This document shows, in pieces, positions 42,425-51,672 of a stretch of DNA of 64,000 nt. Each line of letters starts with the position of its first letter. The first letter of the stretch is position 1. The translations under genes were made by a program, and so were the position numbers. Below the pieces are notes generated by a model. It made no database searches. It was not told the DNA's origin and saw only the letters and a list, made by a program, of their open reading frames with translations. The stretch comes from Paenibacillus albidus (GTDB lineage: Bacteria; Bacillota; Bacilli; Paenibacillales; Paenibacillaceae): the NCBI RefSeq assembly GCF_014644435.1, contig NZ_BMKR01000001.1, positions 310,001 through 374,000 on the forward strand. Reading direction: 5' to 3'.

Positions 42425-42892
42425 TTACACTTCTCCCTTCTCGTATTTAGACAGTTTTTGTTTGAGTTCTTCTACTTCTTTTTGCAGAGCTTTTTTCTCA
42501 ATATCCTTCATCATCGCATCCAGACCGGAATCGGAAGCCGAATTTGCGTGGTTCTTCTCAAAATTGGGATTGTAGTTCGGGTGTCCATAAGGCCCGTATC
42601 CGCCGGAACCTTGCGGTCCGTGTCCATGCTCAGGTCTGTCAGCGTAAGGTCCGCCGTAAGGTCCGCCTGGTCCAGGTCCATGGCCAGGTCCGAAAGGATT
42701 ATATTGTGTAGGCTCCTTCGGAATGATCAGTGCAGCGACAAAATATACAGGAATTACTATGCCGCCTGTAAATGGAATACTTACCAGCAGCAGAATCCGC
42801 AACAATGTGGAATCAATCCTGAGCGTTTCCGATAAACCGCCTGCAAGTCCTGTCAATACTCTGTCTCTTGTTGAACGAAACATTCGGGTCAT
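42425..42892 (-). CDS. PspC-domain membrane protein
   Basis: A 155-residue protein. The PspC domain is at residues 3-60: MFRSTRDRVLTGLAGGLSE, then the hydrophobic IVIPVYFVAALIIPKEP. A Gly/Pro/His/Tyr-rich linker (GPGHGPGPGGPYGGPY and similar) leads to a C-terminal coiled coil with EKKALQKEVEELKQKLSKYE, which could bind the PspA rods encoded on either side. ATG at 42892 follows AAAGGAGTAGCACA. It probably recruits or releases PspA at the membrane. Confidence 0.88.
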   Translation of the reverse strand: MTRMFRSTRDRVLTGLAGGLSETLRIDSTLLRILLLVSIPFTGGIVIPVYFVAALIIPKEPTQYNPFGPGHGPGPGGPYGGPYADRPEHGHGPQGSGGYGPYGHPNYNPNFEKNHANSASDSGLDAMMKDIEKKALQKEVEELKQKLSKYEKGEV

Positions 42893-42896
42893 TGTG

Positions 42897-43574
42897 CTAC
42901 TCCTTTCCGCCATTGTTCAGCTTCTCCTTTAGGCGTGCCATTTCTCTCTCCAGCACAGTGGCCACAGTCTCGCCGGCCTGTACTACATATTCTTGACCCA
43001 TGCGCCGCAAATCGCGCAGGCTCTTCGCTTCCAGTTCCCAGTCGTTCATCCGGTCTTCCAGACGTCCGAACATTTTGGGTACATCACCGCCGCCGCCGTA
43101 GGCACCGGCTCTTTGGTTCATCCGCTGCTGAAGTCTCAGCGATTCCATCCGTGCTGCATAATATTGACGTTTGCTGTACACCGTCTGATACTCCATTTTC
43201 AGCTCATTCAGCTGTGATTCGAGTTCAAACAGGGATTGCTGACTGGACTCCAGCAGTCCACTGTACTGCTCCAGCTTCTCTTCATGAATAATCTTTTCTT
43301 GCAGAGCAAGCTTTGCCAGATGATCTTCACCCGCTTTTAGTGCCAACAGCGCTTGTTCTTCCCGCTTGTTCTTCATGGATGTGGCCTGGTTCACCTGGTT
43401 CTGCAACTGCTTGGTGTGTGCTGCGTATTGCTGATACAGCCGTTCGGCTTCACCGATCTCCTCACGGGTTGAGTGTAGAAATTGATCAATCAGCTTCACA
43501 GGATCTTGGCTTTGCTCAAGTCGTTCATTCAAATTAGCTACGGTAATATCCCTCATGCGGCGAAAAACACTCAT
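42897..43574 (-). CDS. PspA/IM30-family protein, copy 2
   Basis: A 225-residue coiled-coil protein beginning MSVFRRMRDITVANLNERLE with QDPVKLIDQFLHSTREEIGE, the PspA N-terminal pattern, and a Gly-rich hinge (GAYGGGGD) before a final helix. It diverges clearly from copy 1, so the two may co-assemble or respond to different damage. Stop is 4 bp before the PspC gene's start. ATG at 43574 follows GGAGGGAGCAGGAAATC. Confidence 0.88.
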   Translation of the reverse strand: MSVFRRMRDITVANLNERLEQSQDPVKLIDQFLHSTREEIGEAERLYQQYAAHTKQLQNQVNQATSMKNKREEQALLALKAGEDHLAKLALQEKIIHEEKLEQYSGLLESSQQSLFELESQLNELKMEYQTVYSKRQYYAARMESLRLQQRMNQRAGAYGGGGDVPKMFGRLEDRMNDWELEAKSLRDLRRMGQEYVVQAGETVATVLEREMARLKEKLNNGGKE

Positions 43575-43619
43575 GATTTCCTGCTCCCTCCCTGCTTCGT
43601 ATTTAAGTAATCGTTCAAG

Positions 43620-43922
43620 TTAGTAAGTACTTCTTCTTTTATTGTTCAATACCGAGACGCCCCATACAATCAGCGCGACTCCGAGCAGTGGCCCAATCAG
43701 CCAGGACAGCTTCGCGATCAGGGTCATGACACCGATGAACATTAACCCCCAGCCGATAAACTTGCGTCCGTTCTTGATCCCAAGGTATCCGAGAACAACC
43801 AGCAATACCGGGAAGATCAGTCTGAACATTCCGTGAATCAGAGGAAGCGCCATACCCAGTAACATGATTCCGCCAAGTACGATTAGCACTACCGCCAAGC
43901 CATTTCCTTTGTTTGTTTGCAT
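43620..43922 (-). CDS. LiaI-like small membrane protein
   Basis: A 100-residue protein that is almost entirely hydrophobic, with four close helices (LAVVLIVLGGIMLLGM, FPVLLVVLGYLGI, GWGLMFIGVMTLIA, GPLLGVALIVWGVSVL) and a basic tail NKRRST. This fits the LiaF-type transmembrane domain/DUF5668 group, placed as LiaI is ahead of liaH, where it anchors the PspA protein. First gene of the stress operon. ATG at 43922 follows AAAGGCGGTGAGAAAAA. Confidence 0.72.
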   Translation of the reverse strand: MQTNKGNGLAVVLIVLGGIMLLGMALPLIHGMFRLIFPVLLVVLGYLGIKNGRKFIGWGLMFIGVMTLIAKLSWLIGPLLGVALIVWGVSVLNNKRRSTY

Positions 43923-43998
43923 TTTTTCTCACCGCCTTTCGTTGTCCTCTTTCTTATATCCTTATTCTAGAGCAAACCTCGAACTTCCAAAACAGACC

Positions 43999-44084
43999 GG
44001 GGACGGTTTTTCGTACTGGACCTTAGTCGGGGACGGCTTGGGACTGCAGGCTACTTGAAAAGGGATATTCTCGTTTCCGGGGAC
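43999..44084. promoter_or_regulatory. Three GGGGAC repeats in the gap between the lia operon and the two-component gene
   Basis: GGGGACGG occurs at 43999-44006 and 44029-44036, and GGGGAC at 44079-44084, with GGACCTTAGTC just before the second. Candidate regulator sites upstream of the stress operon; the rest of the 317-bp gap shows nothing. Confidence 0.45.
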
Positions 44085-44239
44085 ATCCCTTGGTGTAAGC
44101 TATTCTATATTCCTTAAGGCCGGGCCGTGTATCTTAACGTCAACGGCTGCTCCTCGTCAATTGCAATCTCTTCCGTGTTACAATGTATTTTTTGGGACCT
44201 ATACTAACTATTTGACCTAAAAAACAAAGGAGAATTGCC

Positions 44240-44923
44240 ATGAATATAATGATCGTTGAGGACGACCGCAGCTTAAACAAAGGGATCGCGCTCACTCTTG
44301 CCCAAAACGATGTGGTAATACATCAAGCGTACGATATTTCTTCGGCTGAGCATATTATTGCAGTTCACCCTGTTGATCTTATTATTCTGGATATCAATCT
44401 GCCGGACGGCAGTGGGCTTGATTACTGTGAACAACTCCGCAGGACGTCACGGGTACCCGTTATTTTCCTCACCGCCAACGATATGGAGTCCGATATTGTT
44501 ACCGGGTTTGGACTGGGAGGCGATGATTATATCACCAAACCATTCAGTTTGATGGTTCTGCGCGCCAGGGTAATGGCGGTGCTCAGGAGGACGGACTCGC
44601 AATCGGCTGGCACAATAACGCTGGGCCCGTTGGAATTGGATTTTGAGAAAATGGAGTACAGCAAACACAAACAGCCGCTCCAGTTGAGCAAAACCGAACA
44701 AAAACTGCTGCGGCTGCTGGTAACCAATACGGGCAACATTCTGACCAGAGAACAGCTGATCGACAAGATCTGGAGCAAGGACGCCGAATTCGTGGATGAA
44801 AATGCGTTGACTGTAGCCATCAAACGGCTGCGGGCCAAACTTGAGGATGACCCGGCAGCGCCAAAATATATTAAGACCGTCTATGGGCTGGGTTATATGT
44901 GGACTGAGGGGCAGAAACTATGA
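44240..44923 (+). CDS. OmpR/PhoB-family response regulator
   Basis: A 227-residue regulator: acidic EDD pocket at 7-9, phosphorylated Asp51 in LIILDINLPDG, Thr in FLTANDME, Lys in YITKPFSL, then a winged helix at about 125-225 (LSKTEQKLLRLLVTNTGNI, ENALTVAIKRLRAKLEDD, IKTVYGLGYMW). It overlaps the kinase start by 4 bp and probably switches on the ABC transporter downstream in response to antimicrobial peptides. ATG at 44240 follows AAAGGAGAATTGCC. Confidence 0.9.
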   Translation: MNIMIVEDDRSLNKGIALTLAQNDVVIHQAYDISSAEHIIAVHPVDLIILDINLPDGSGLDYCEQLRRTSRVPVIFLTANDMESDIVTGFGLGGDDYITKPFSLMVLRARVMAVLRRTDSQSAGTITLGPLELDFEKMEYSKHKQPLQLSKTEQKLLRLLVTNTGNILTREQLIDKIWSKDAEFVDENALTVAIKRLRAKLEDDPAAPKYIKTVYGLGYMWTEGQKL

Positions 44924-45954
44924 ATGCAAATAGAACCACCCCTCCTTTCAAGCAGATTCATGTAATCTTCTTATTGGTACTCATAATTCTCGTGGCCTGT
45001 TTTACCTGGAGAATTATGTTTCTGTACGGGTTCGACCCCGTTCTGCTTCAACTCTCTTCTCTATTCTTCATCTGCCTGTCAGCAACAGGAGCCACCTGGG
45101 TATGGTTATGGAACCGCCAGACCGCAACCTATATACAGGCTTTGGATGCAGCGATTGAGCGGGCCATTCATGACCAGCCGCCACTCACTATCTATGAAGA
45201 AACAGCCCTGTCTTCGATGGAACATAAACTGAAGCGATACATAGGAATTGCCAAGGCGAATGAACGGAATATTCAAACCGAGAAAAACAAAATAAAAGAG
45301 CTGATCTCGGATATCTCCCATCAGACCAAAACTCCCCTCTCTAATATCATGGTATTCAGTCAGTTGCTGGAGGAGACACACGGACTGAGTGAGGATGCGA
45401 GGCACTACGTGCAGCATATTCAAGCGCAGTCGGACAAGCTGGATTGGCTGATCCAGTCTCTAATCAAATTATCACGGCTGGAGACGGGAATGATCTCCCT
45501 GCAGATTGAAGCGAAACCGCTCATACAGACCCTTACCAAGGCATTATCCCAAGTATATATACTGGCGGAGAACAAACAAATTACCATCAGTATTGACTGC
45601 GGGACGGATATCACAGCCTGCCACGATGCCAAATGGACAAGCGAAGCGCTGTTCAACCTGCTGGAGAATGCTGTGAAATATACGCCGCAGGGCGGACAAA
45701 TTTCGATTTATGCTGAATGCAATGAGATGTTTACCTGCATTGAACTTACCGATACGGGACCTGGCATCCCCGGCGAAGAATTCCCCCACATCTTTAAGCG
45801 GTTTTACCGGGGGAAGCAGGTGCGGGAAGTCGAGGGGGTCGGCATCGGCTTATTTCTGGCCAGAGAGATTATTTCGGCGCAAGGTGGTCATATCAAAGTC
45901 AGTTCCGAAGTGGGAACAGGCACAACGTTCAAAGTGTTCCTCCCCCAGAGATGA
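44920..45954 (+). CDS. Membrane sensor histidine kinase paired with the ABC transporter
   Basis: A 344-residue kinase with two N-terminal helices (about 13-34 and 42-64) separated by a short outer loop, no large sensor domain, His134 in ISDISHQTKTPLSNIMVFSQ, and ATPase motifs N-box LFNLLENAVKYTP, G1 LTDTGPGIP and F-box HIFKRFYRGK. The minimal sensor suggests the adjacent transporter acts as sensor, as in Bce-type modules. Confidence 0.9.
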   Translation: MNANRTTPPFKQIHVIFLLVLIILVACFTWRIMFLYGFDPVLLQLSSLFFICLSATGATWVWLWNRQTATYIQALDAAIERAIHDQPPLTIYEETALSSMEHKLKRYIGIAKANERNIQTEKNKIKELISDISHQTKTPLSNIMVFSQLLEETHGLSEDARHYVQHIQAQSDKLDWLIQSLIKLSRLETGMISLQIEAKPLIQTLTKALSQVYILAENKQITISIDCGTDITACHDAKWTSEALFNLLENAVKYTPQGGQISIYAECNEMFTCIELTDTGPGIPGEEFPHIFKRFYRGKQVREVEGVGIGLFLAREIISAQGGHIKVSSEVGTGTTFKVFLPQR

Positions 45955-46057
45955 AATAGAATGTGTCATTAGCGTCAGATTTCAGACACTCTCCTGTCAG
46001 ATTGTTTTGTTACCTTTAAGACAGTGGACAGATTAATCTCAATGGAGGAGAACCGAC

Positions 46058-46756
46058 ATGCCAATATTACAGATAGACAATTTAAAAAAATACTACGGAA
46101 AAGGTTCAACCATCGTTAAAGCCCTGGACGGCGTATCGCTGACTGTGGAAAAAGGGGAATTCGTCGCCATCGTCGGCACCAGCGGCAGCGGCAAAAGCAC
46201 CCTTCTGCATATGCTTGGCGGACTGGACCGGGCCACAGAGGGCAAGGTTTACGTGGACGGGAACGATATTTTTGCGATGAGTGATGAGAAGCTGACCATT
46301 TTCCGGCGCAGATCGGTGGGGTTTGTGTTTCAGAACTACAATCTGGTCCCCATCCTGAATGTGCGGGAGAACATTGTGCTGCCTATTGAACTGGATGGAG
46401 GCAAAATCGACGAATCGTATCTTAATCTGGTCATCCGCACTTTGGGCTTGCAGGAGAAGGTGAATAATCTGCCTTCGAATCTGTCTGGTGGCCAGCAGCA
46501 GCGGGTGGCAATTGCCAGAGCTTTGGCAACCAAACCGTCAATCATACTGGCAGACGAACCTACCGGCAACCTGGACAGCAAAACCAGCCAGGAGGTGCTT
46601 TTACTGCTCAAGCAGATGAGCGAAAGATTCAACCAAACCATTGTGATGATTACACACAACGAACAAATTGCCCAGACTGCTGACCGCATTATCCGTATTG
46701 AAGATGGTATCATTGTCTCCGGTCAACCCCGCAGCTCCGGGGTGAGCCAGCCATGA
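46058..46756 (+). CDS. ABC transporter ATPase (MacB/BceA-type)
   Basis: A 232-residue ATPase with Walker A GTSGSGKST (40-48), Q-loop FVFQNYNLVP, signature LSGGQQQRVAIARALA, Walker B IILADEPTGNLDS and H-loop ITHNE. The N-terminal IDNLKKYYGKGSTIVKALDG is typical of the LolD/MacB/BceA group. It partners the FtsX-type permease, whose ATG overlaps its stop by 4 bp. ATG at 46058 follows TGGAGGAGAACCGAC. Confidence 0.93.
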   Translation: MPILQIDNLKKYYGKGSTIVKALDGVSLTVEKGEFVAIVGTSGSGKSTLLHMLGGLDRATEGKVYVDGNDIFAMSDEKLTIFRRRSVGFVFQNYNLVPILNVRENIVLPIELDGGKIDESYLNLVIRTLGLQEKVNNLPSNLSGGQQQRVAIARALATKPSIILADEPTGNLDSKTSQEVLLLLKQMSERFNQTIVMITHNEQIAQTADRIIRIEDGIIVSGQPRSSGVSQP

Positions 46757-49287
46757 TCAGCACGAATAACCGTAAGACCATCGCTCATCTGGCTAAAAAA
46801 AGCCTGCAAGCCAACCGGACACGCAACTTCACTATCGTCTGTGCCATCGTGCTGACTACACTTTTGATCACCGCCGTATTTACCATGGCCCTGAGTATCA
46901 ACAAATCCATGGAACGCGCGCAGATGCGGACCGTTGGCACGGATCTTCATGGAAGCTTTAAATATCTAAACCCTGCGGAACTTGAGAAGCTGCGGAGTCA
47001 CCCCTCCATCAAAGAATATGCCACGGCCCTCCATACGGGTGATGTGAAAAATGAGGTATTCAAAAATACAGGGGTAGAGGTACTTTGCATCGATGAAAAT
47101 TTTGCCGAACACGGATTTATCCGGTTTATTGAAGGCGGATTGCCTTCTGCCGAGGATGAAATTGTCCTGAATACCTGGGAGCTGGACATGCTTGGAGCCA
47201 AACATGAGCTCGGCCAATATGTACAACTGGACATTGATATAGGAAAAGAGGTAATCAGACAGGACTTTAAGGTCTCGGGGTACTATGAAACGGACAAAAA
47301 CCTGGCCATGTCGGGACTGGCCTTTGTTTCAGAAGCTTTTACCCGGAAGCATCTTTCCGGAATTGACCCCGATCTGTCCGAGGCGAAGGGCTCTTATATC
47401 AATACATCGCAGCTTAGTGTGAGTTTCAACAACTCTTTTGACATTGAAAAAAAGCTCAAACAAGTGCTGGCCGATACAGAGCTGAAGGTGCCTTACGGTG
47501 TGAATTACGCCTACACTAACGTCTCTCTGTCCGAGAACCTCATAAATATAGTACCTTATGCAGTAGTAGTCCTCATCACCATGCTAAGCGGCTATTTGCT
47601 GATCTACAATATCTTTTATATTTCGGTCGTGCGGGATGTGAAATTTTATGGGCTGCTGAAGACGATCGGAACTACACCAAGGCAGTTAAAAAGGATTATC
47701 TCGATTCAGGCCAACTGGCTATATGCCATCTCCCTGCCCTTCGGGTTAGGCTTAGGGTATATGCTGGGCCGTCTGGTTATTCCTATGGCTTATTCCATAT
47801 CAGGCAGTTCTGCGGACACTGCCTATTCTGCCAGTCCATGGATTTTCGTAGGGGCAGCAGCTTTCTCGTATATCACCGTCTGGATGGCGGCAAGCAAGCC
47901 GGGCCGGATGGCCGCGCGGATCTCGCCGGTAGAAGCCGTAAAATTCGCCGGAATCCGCAACATCGGCAAAAAGAAAGTCAAGAAATCAAGACATGGCGCC
48001 AAGCTGCATAATATGGCGTTATCCAATCTGTTCAGAAGCAAAAAAAAGCTGGTGCTGATGCTCTCTTCCCTTTCACTCAGTATCGTCTTGTTCAGTACGA
48101 TCTTTACAGTCATCACTTCGTTTGACGTCAATAAATATCTGGGTACTTTTATATCCGGTGATTATGTTATTCGGAATGAAGTATTGGTCGATTATCGAAC
48201 ACACCGTGACGGTGACCCTTATAAAATTTCGGAGGAATTGTGCAGCACTCTCGGCAAGATTGACGGTGTAGAAACTGTGGACAAGGTCTACTACAGATAT
48301 GAGCCCACTCCGTTGGATCAGGCTGCCCGGACTGTGCTGGAACCCTTCGTCGCGGGACCCAATCCTGACCCTGTTGTTTCGTCTACTTTGGCTAACGGCA
48401 TCATCCCTGCCGATCTGTATGGATTGGACTCCGGTTGGTATGAGCTGGTGGACAAGGATGTGATCGAAGGCTCATTTAACAGGCAGAGGCTCGACACTGG
48501 ACAATATGTGTTAATTGCAGAGGCCAGTCTGCCGGAAAATTCACCGGTAAACACCTATTATCATCCCGGAGATCAAATCACGTTTCCGGGTATAGGAAAA
48601 AGCTTTGAGGTAATGGCACTTTTAAGGCAAAATGCGGTATATGCTGCAACAACAAAGCGCTTTTCCGCAAATGGCTATAACGCCTTCCTCCCTGCTGCTG
48701 AGCTGCAGAAGGAACTGCCCAAGGGCAGCGATCCGGCCATGATCGTTTCCGCCACACTGCACGTTGATCCGGCTAAGCTCGACATGGTGGAACAAGCAGC
48801 CAAAGCACTAACTGGCTCAGCCGATGAACTGTCTTTGAAATCCAGAGAAGATTACAAAGAGGAGCTTGGAGGATTCATCCGCATTTTTCAAACGATAGGT
48901 TATGGTCTCAGCATAGTCATTGCCCTCATCGGTGTACTCAATTATGTGAACACGGTGCTCACCGGGGTTATCTCACGCAGAAATGAGTTCGCTGTGCTGG
49001 AGAGCATCGGCATGACCAAAAAACAGCTAAAACGTATGCTGATCTATGAAGGACTATACAACGTGCTTTTTACCACACTTATCACCTCAACCTTGGGGGT
49101 GCTGCTGACATACAGCATATCCAAAAGCATCACGGACGCTATAGCATTTACGGTATTCCGCATGAGCTGGCTGCCGTTCATCCTCACCGTTCCTGTGTTG
49201 TTAATCATCGCTTATACAGTGACGCTGAGAGCCTATAAAACGTTATCCCAAGCAACTATTGTAGAACGGCTGCGGGAAGCCGAGTAG
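46753..49287 (+). CDS. FtsX-family ABC permease, 844 residues
   Basis: A large permease with two FtsX modules. Helix 1 is near 25-48, then an extracellular domain of about 210 residues, three helices around 255-390, a cytoplasmic linker rich in Lys, a helix near 437-460, a second extracellular domain of about 250 residues, and three final helices (about 720-835). Each module ends with the conserved inner loop (FYGLLKTIGTTPRQLKRIIS and EFAVLESIGMTKKQLKRMLI). BceB proteins are about 650 residues with one large loop, so this is the VanRS-linked/MacB-like type rather than classical BceB. Likely exports or strips antimicrobial peptides. Confidence 0.88.
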   Translation: MISTNNRKTIAHLAKKSLQANRTRNFTIVCAIVLTTLLITAVFTMALSINKSMERAQMRTVGTDLHGSFKYLNPAELEKLRSHPSIKEYATALHTGDVKNEVFKNTGVEVLCIDENFAEHGFIRFIEGGLPSAEDEIVLNTWELDMLGAKHELGQYVQLDIDIGKEVIRQDFKVSGYYETDKNLAMSGLAFVSEAFTRKHLSGIDPDLSEAKGSYINTSQLSVSFNNSFDIEKKLKQVLADTELKVPYGVNYAYTNVSLSENLINIVPYAVVVLITMLSGYLLIYNIFYISVVRDVKFYGLLKTIGTTPRQLKRIISIQANWLYAISLPFGLGLGYMLGRLVIPMAYSISGSSADTAYSASPWIFVGAAAFSYITVWMAASKPGRMAARISPVEAVKFAGIRNIGKKKVKKSRHGAKLHNMALSNLFRSKKKLVLMLSSLSLSIVLFSTIFTVITSFDVNKYLGTFISGDYVIRNEVLVDYRTHRDGDPYKISEELCSTLGKIDGVETVDKVYYRYEPTPLDQAARTVLEPFVAGPNPDPVVSSTLANGIIPADLYGLDSGWYELVDKDVIEGSFNRQRLDTGQYVLIAEASLPENSPVNTYYHPGDQITFPGIGKSFEVMALLRQNAVYAATTKRFSANGYNAFLPAAELQKELPKGSDPAMIVSATLHVDPAKLDMVEQAAKALTGSADELSLKSREDYKEELGGFIRIFQTIGYGLSIVIALIGVLNYVNTVLTGVISRRNEFAVLESIGMTKKQLKRMLIYEGLYNVLFTTLITSTLGVLLTYSISKSITDAIAFTVFRMSWLPFILTVPVLLIIAYTVTLRAYKTLSQATIVERLREAE

Positions 49288-49303
49288 TTGACCGTAACCT
49301 CAC

Positions 49304-49351
49304 AAAAAAAGGGCCAGCCTACGCGAAACGCGCCCAGCTTGCCCTTTTTTT
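49304..49351. terminator. Bidirectional terminator between the ABC permease and metQ
   Basis: AAAAAAAGGGC and its near-complement GCCCTTTTTTT flank an inner CGCG/CGCG stem. Works for both converging genes. Confidence 0.9.
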
Positions 49352-49367
49352 ATTTTTTTATATCAGG

Positions 49368-50210
49368 TTATTTAAAAGCAGGTAACGCAATCTCCGCGTA
49401 GTTATCCTCCAGGAATTTCTTCACTTCAGGACCGCTGATCCGTTCAGCCAGCTTCTGGATGGCCGCAGAATCCTTGTTGTCTTCACGCGCCACCACGGTG
49501 ATCGTGAACTCGGAATCCTCACGCTCCGTAATCAAGGCATCTTTCTTCGGAGTCAGTCCAAGCGGACTGGCATAAGCGGGAGTCATGGCTACAAGATCTC
49601 CATCATCGAGCATTCGCGCCAGCATCAGCAGATCCACTTCTTCGAACTTGTAGTTTTTGGGATTGCTGGCGATATCCGCTTGCGTGGCCTGAATGCCAAC
49701 CCCTTCCTTCAGCTCGATCAATCCGGCATCAGCGAACATTTGCAGGGAACGTCCGATGTTGGAAGGGTCATTGGCCATCACCAGTGTTGCACCTTCCGGA
49801 AGCTCGGCAATATCCTTGTAGCGTTTGGAATAACCGCCATAAATAGCATCATAAACCGGTTGAACCGGCACCAGCTTCGACCCTTTGCTGGCATTGAATT
49901 GCTCCATATAAGGCACATGCTGGAAGAAATTCGCATCTACTTCTTTATTGGCCAGCGCTTCATTGGGCTGCACGTTATCGGCCAGCACCACCACTTCCAG
50001 CTCAATCCCGTCTTCTTTAAGCAGAGGTTTCACAATATCCAGAATATCCGTCATCGGCGGAATCAGGGTGGCCACTTTGAGTACAACAAGTTCTCCGCTG
50101 TTTGCTGCTGTATCGTTTGCTGTATTGTCAGCCTTTTTATTGTCCGTTCCGCAGCCTGCGACCATTAATACCATAATTAAGGTAAGTATGAGCATCATTG
50201 ATTTTTTCAT
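49368..50210 (-). CDS. metQ: Methionine-binding lipoprotein MetQ
   Basis: A 280-residue NlpA-family binding protein with lipobox VAGC (Cys20). The mature part has the family blocks EVDANFFQHVPYMEQFN, PVYDAIYGGYSKRYKDIAEL, and NDPSNIGRSLQMF, which shape the methionine pocket. It delivers D/L-methionine to MetP/MetN. Last gene of the operon, 48 bp after metP. ATG at 50210. Confidence 0.93.
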   Translation of the reverse strand: MKKSMMLILTLIMVLMVAGCGTDNKKADNTANDTAANSGELVVLKVATLIPPMTDILDIVKPLLKEDGIELEVVVLADNVQPNEALANKEVDANFFQHVPYMEQFNASKGSKLVPVQPVYDAIYGGYSKRYKDIAELPEGATLVMANDPSNIGRSLQMFADAGLIELKEGVGIQATQADIASNPKNYKFEEVDLLMLARMLDDGDLVAMTPAYASPLGLTPKKDALITEREDSEFTITVVAREDNKDSAAIQKLAERISGPEVKKFLEDNYAEIALPAFK

Positions 50211-50258
50211 TAGACTATCGAGCCCCCATTGTTGTATATTCCGGTATTTCTAAGTGTT

Positions 50259-50921
50259 CTAACGTTTATCCAGCAGTCTTGCCAGTGTCCCGCCGGTGAA
50301 CTGTACCAGCTGCACAAGCACAATCATTACGAGAATTGCGTATACCATTACCTCAGTCTCAAAACGCTGATACCCGTAGCGGATCGCGAAATCGCCCACC
50401 CCGCCGCCGCCAACAACCCCCATTACTGTCGAAAAGGAAATAAAGCTCACCGTGGAAGTCGTCAGTCCCAGCACCAGACCTGAACGGGCTTCCACATATA
50501 GAAACTTAACAACGAGCGCAAGCTTTGAAGCTCCCATCGACAGCGCGGCCTCAATGGTTCCTTTGGGTACCTCCAGCAAGGATTGCTCCACCAGGCGGGC
50601 ATAATAGGCAATCGCCACAATGGACAGGGGAACTGTCGCCGCTATAGTCCCGATCGCCGTCCCCACAAGAAGGCGGGTGACCGGAATCAGGGCAACCACC
50701 AGCAGCAGGAAAGGAAACGACCGGATAATATTGACGATACTGTTCAGCACAAACGACAAGGTTCGATTCTCATAAAGCTGCCCTTTGCGGCAAAAATAAA
50801 GCAGTGTCCCGAGCGGCAATCCCAGCAGCAGCGCAGCCCCAACCGAAATCCCCACCATAATAAAGGTTTCTCCGATAGACTCCCACATTTGCGTCTGATA
50901 TTTCAGCATTTCCTCAAACAT
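50259..50921 (-). CDS. metP: Methionine ABC transporter permease
   Basis: A 220-residue permease with five helices. MetI-family features are GETFIMVGISVGAALLLGLP, RSFPFLLLVVALIP, the EAA-like loop IEAALSMGASKLALVVKFLY and the end VMGVVGGGGVGDFAIRYGYQ. Its ATG at 50921, after AGGGAATAGCT, overlaps the metN stop by 8 bp, so translation is coupled. Confidence 0.93.
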   Translation of the reverse strand: MFEEMLKYQTQMWESIGETFIMVGISVGAALLLGLPLGTLLYFCRKGQLYENRTLSFVLNSIVNIIRSFPFLLLVVALIPVTRLLVGTAIGTIAATVPLSIVAIAYYARLVEQSLLEVPKGTIEAALSMGASKLALVVKFLYVEARSGLVLGLTTSTVSFISFSTVMGVVGGGGVGDFAIRYGYQRFETEVMVYAILVMIVLVQLVQFTGGTLARLLDKR

Positions 50922-51672
50922 AGCTATTCCCTGCTTTACCGAGAATTTGCTCCCGGTAGGATAAGCTGGCGATCTGAGGAGGACTGAACTCGCCTTCTGC
51001 CCGGGAGAAGGAATCAATGAGCCGTCCACTTTCCATCACAGACACGTGGGAGCATATACTCTTCACAACTTCCATCTCATGTGTGACCACCACAACGGTT
51101 ACGCCCAGACTCTCTTTAATATGCTTCAGGACGCCCAAAATATCGGCCGTTGTCGAGGGGTCCAGCGAAGAGGTGGGTTCATCGCACAGCAGCAGCTTCG
51201 GCTCGTTCGCCAGCGCCCGGGCAATCGCGACCCGCTGCCGCTGTCCACCGCTCAGCTGGGCCGGATATTGCTCCGCCTTATCCGCAAGTCCCACAAAATC
51301 AAGACATTCCCGCATCCGCTTGAACCGCTCCCGTTTGGATACACCGGCAAGCTCCAAAGGGATGGAGACATTCCGGTGGACCGTAAGGTTACCCACCAGA
51401 TTAAATTGCTGAAAAATCATCCCGATCTTCTGCCGCTCCCGGCGCAGCAGCTTGTCCGGCATACCGGTCAGCTCCCGGCCGCCCACTGTAACAGTCCCTT
51501 GATCAGGCTGCTCCAGCAGATTCATCAGCCGCAGCAGCGTCGATTTACCGGCCCCGCTGGCACCGATAATTCCGTGAATAGCTCCTGGTTCAACCTTAAG
51601 TGACACATTATCGACAGCCAGGTACCCACCATCCCTCAGCTTGTAGCTTTTGCTAACCTTGTTCAGCGCCAG
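50914..51672 (-). CDS. metN: Methionine ABC transporter ATPase with non-canonical start
   Basis: An ATPase of about 252 residues: Walker A GASGAGKST, Q-loop IFQQFNLV, signature LSGGQRQRVAIARALA, Walker B LLLCDEPTSSLD, H-loop VTHEME. The family N-terminus is present in frame (LNKVSKSYKLRDGGYLAVDN), but no ATG, GTG or TTG precedes it before an in-frame stop. CTG at 51672 lies eight bases after GGGGGAGG and is used here; ATC at 51675 aligns best with the usual first Met. The first conventional start, GTG at 51606, would remove beta strand 1 and has no ribosome binding site. The C-terminal ACT-like regulatory domain of long MetN proteins is absent. Confidence 0.85.
   Translation of the reverse strand: MALNKVSKSYKLRDGGYLAVDNVSLKVEPGAIHGIIGASGAGKSTLLRLMNLLEQPDQGTVTVGGRELTGMPDKLLRRERQKIGMIFQQFNLVGNLTVHRNVSIPLELAGVSKRERFKRMRECLDFVGLADKAEQYPAQLSGGQRQRVAIARALANEPKLLLCDEPTSSLDPSTTADILGVLKHIKESLGVTVVVVTHEMEVVKSICSHVSVMESGRLIDSFSRAEGEFSPPQIASLSYREQILGKAGNSYV

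Noticed and set aside
42600..42720. Short tandem repeats in the PspC gene
   Set aside because: They encode the Gly/Pro-rich linker in frame and are not an independent repeat element.
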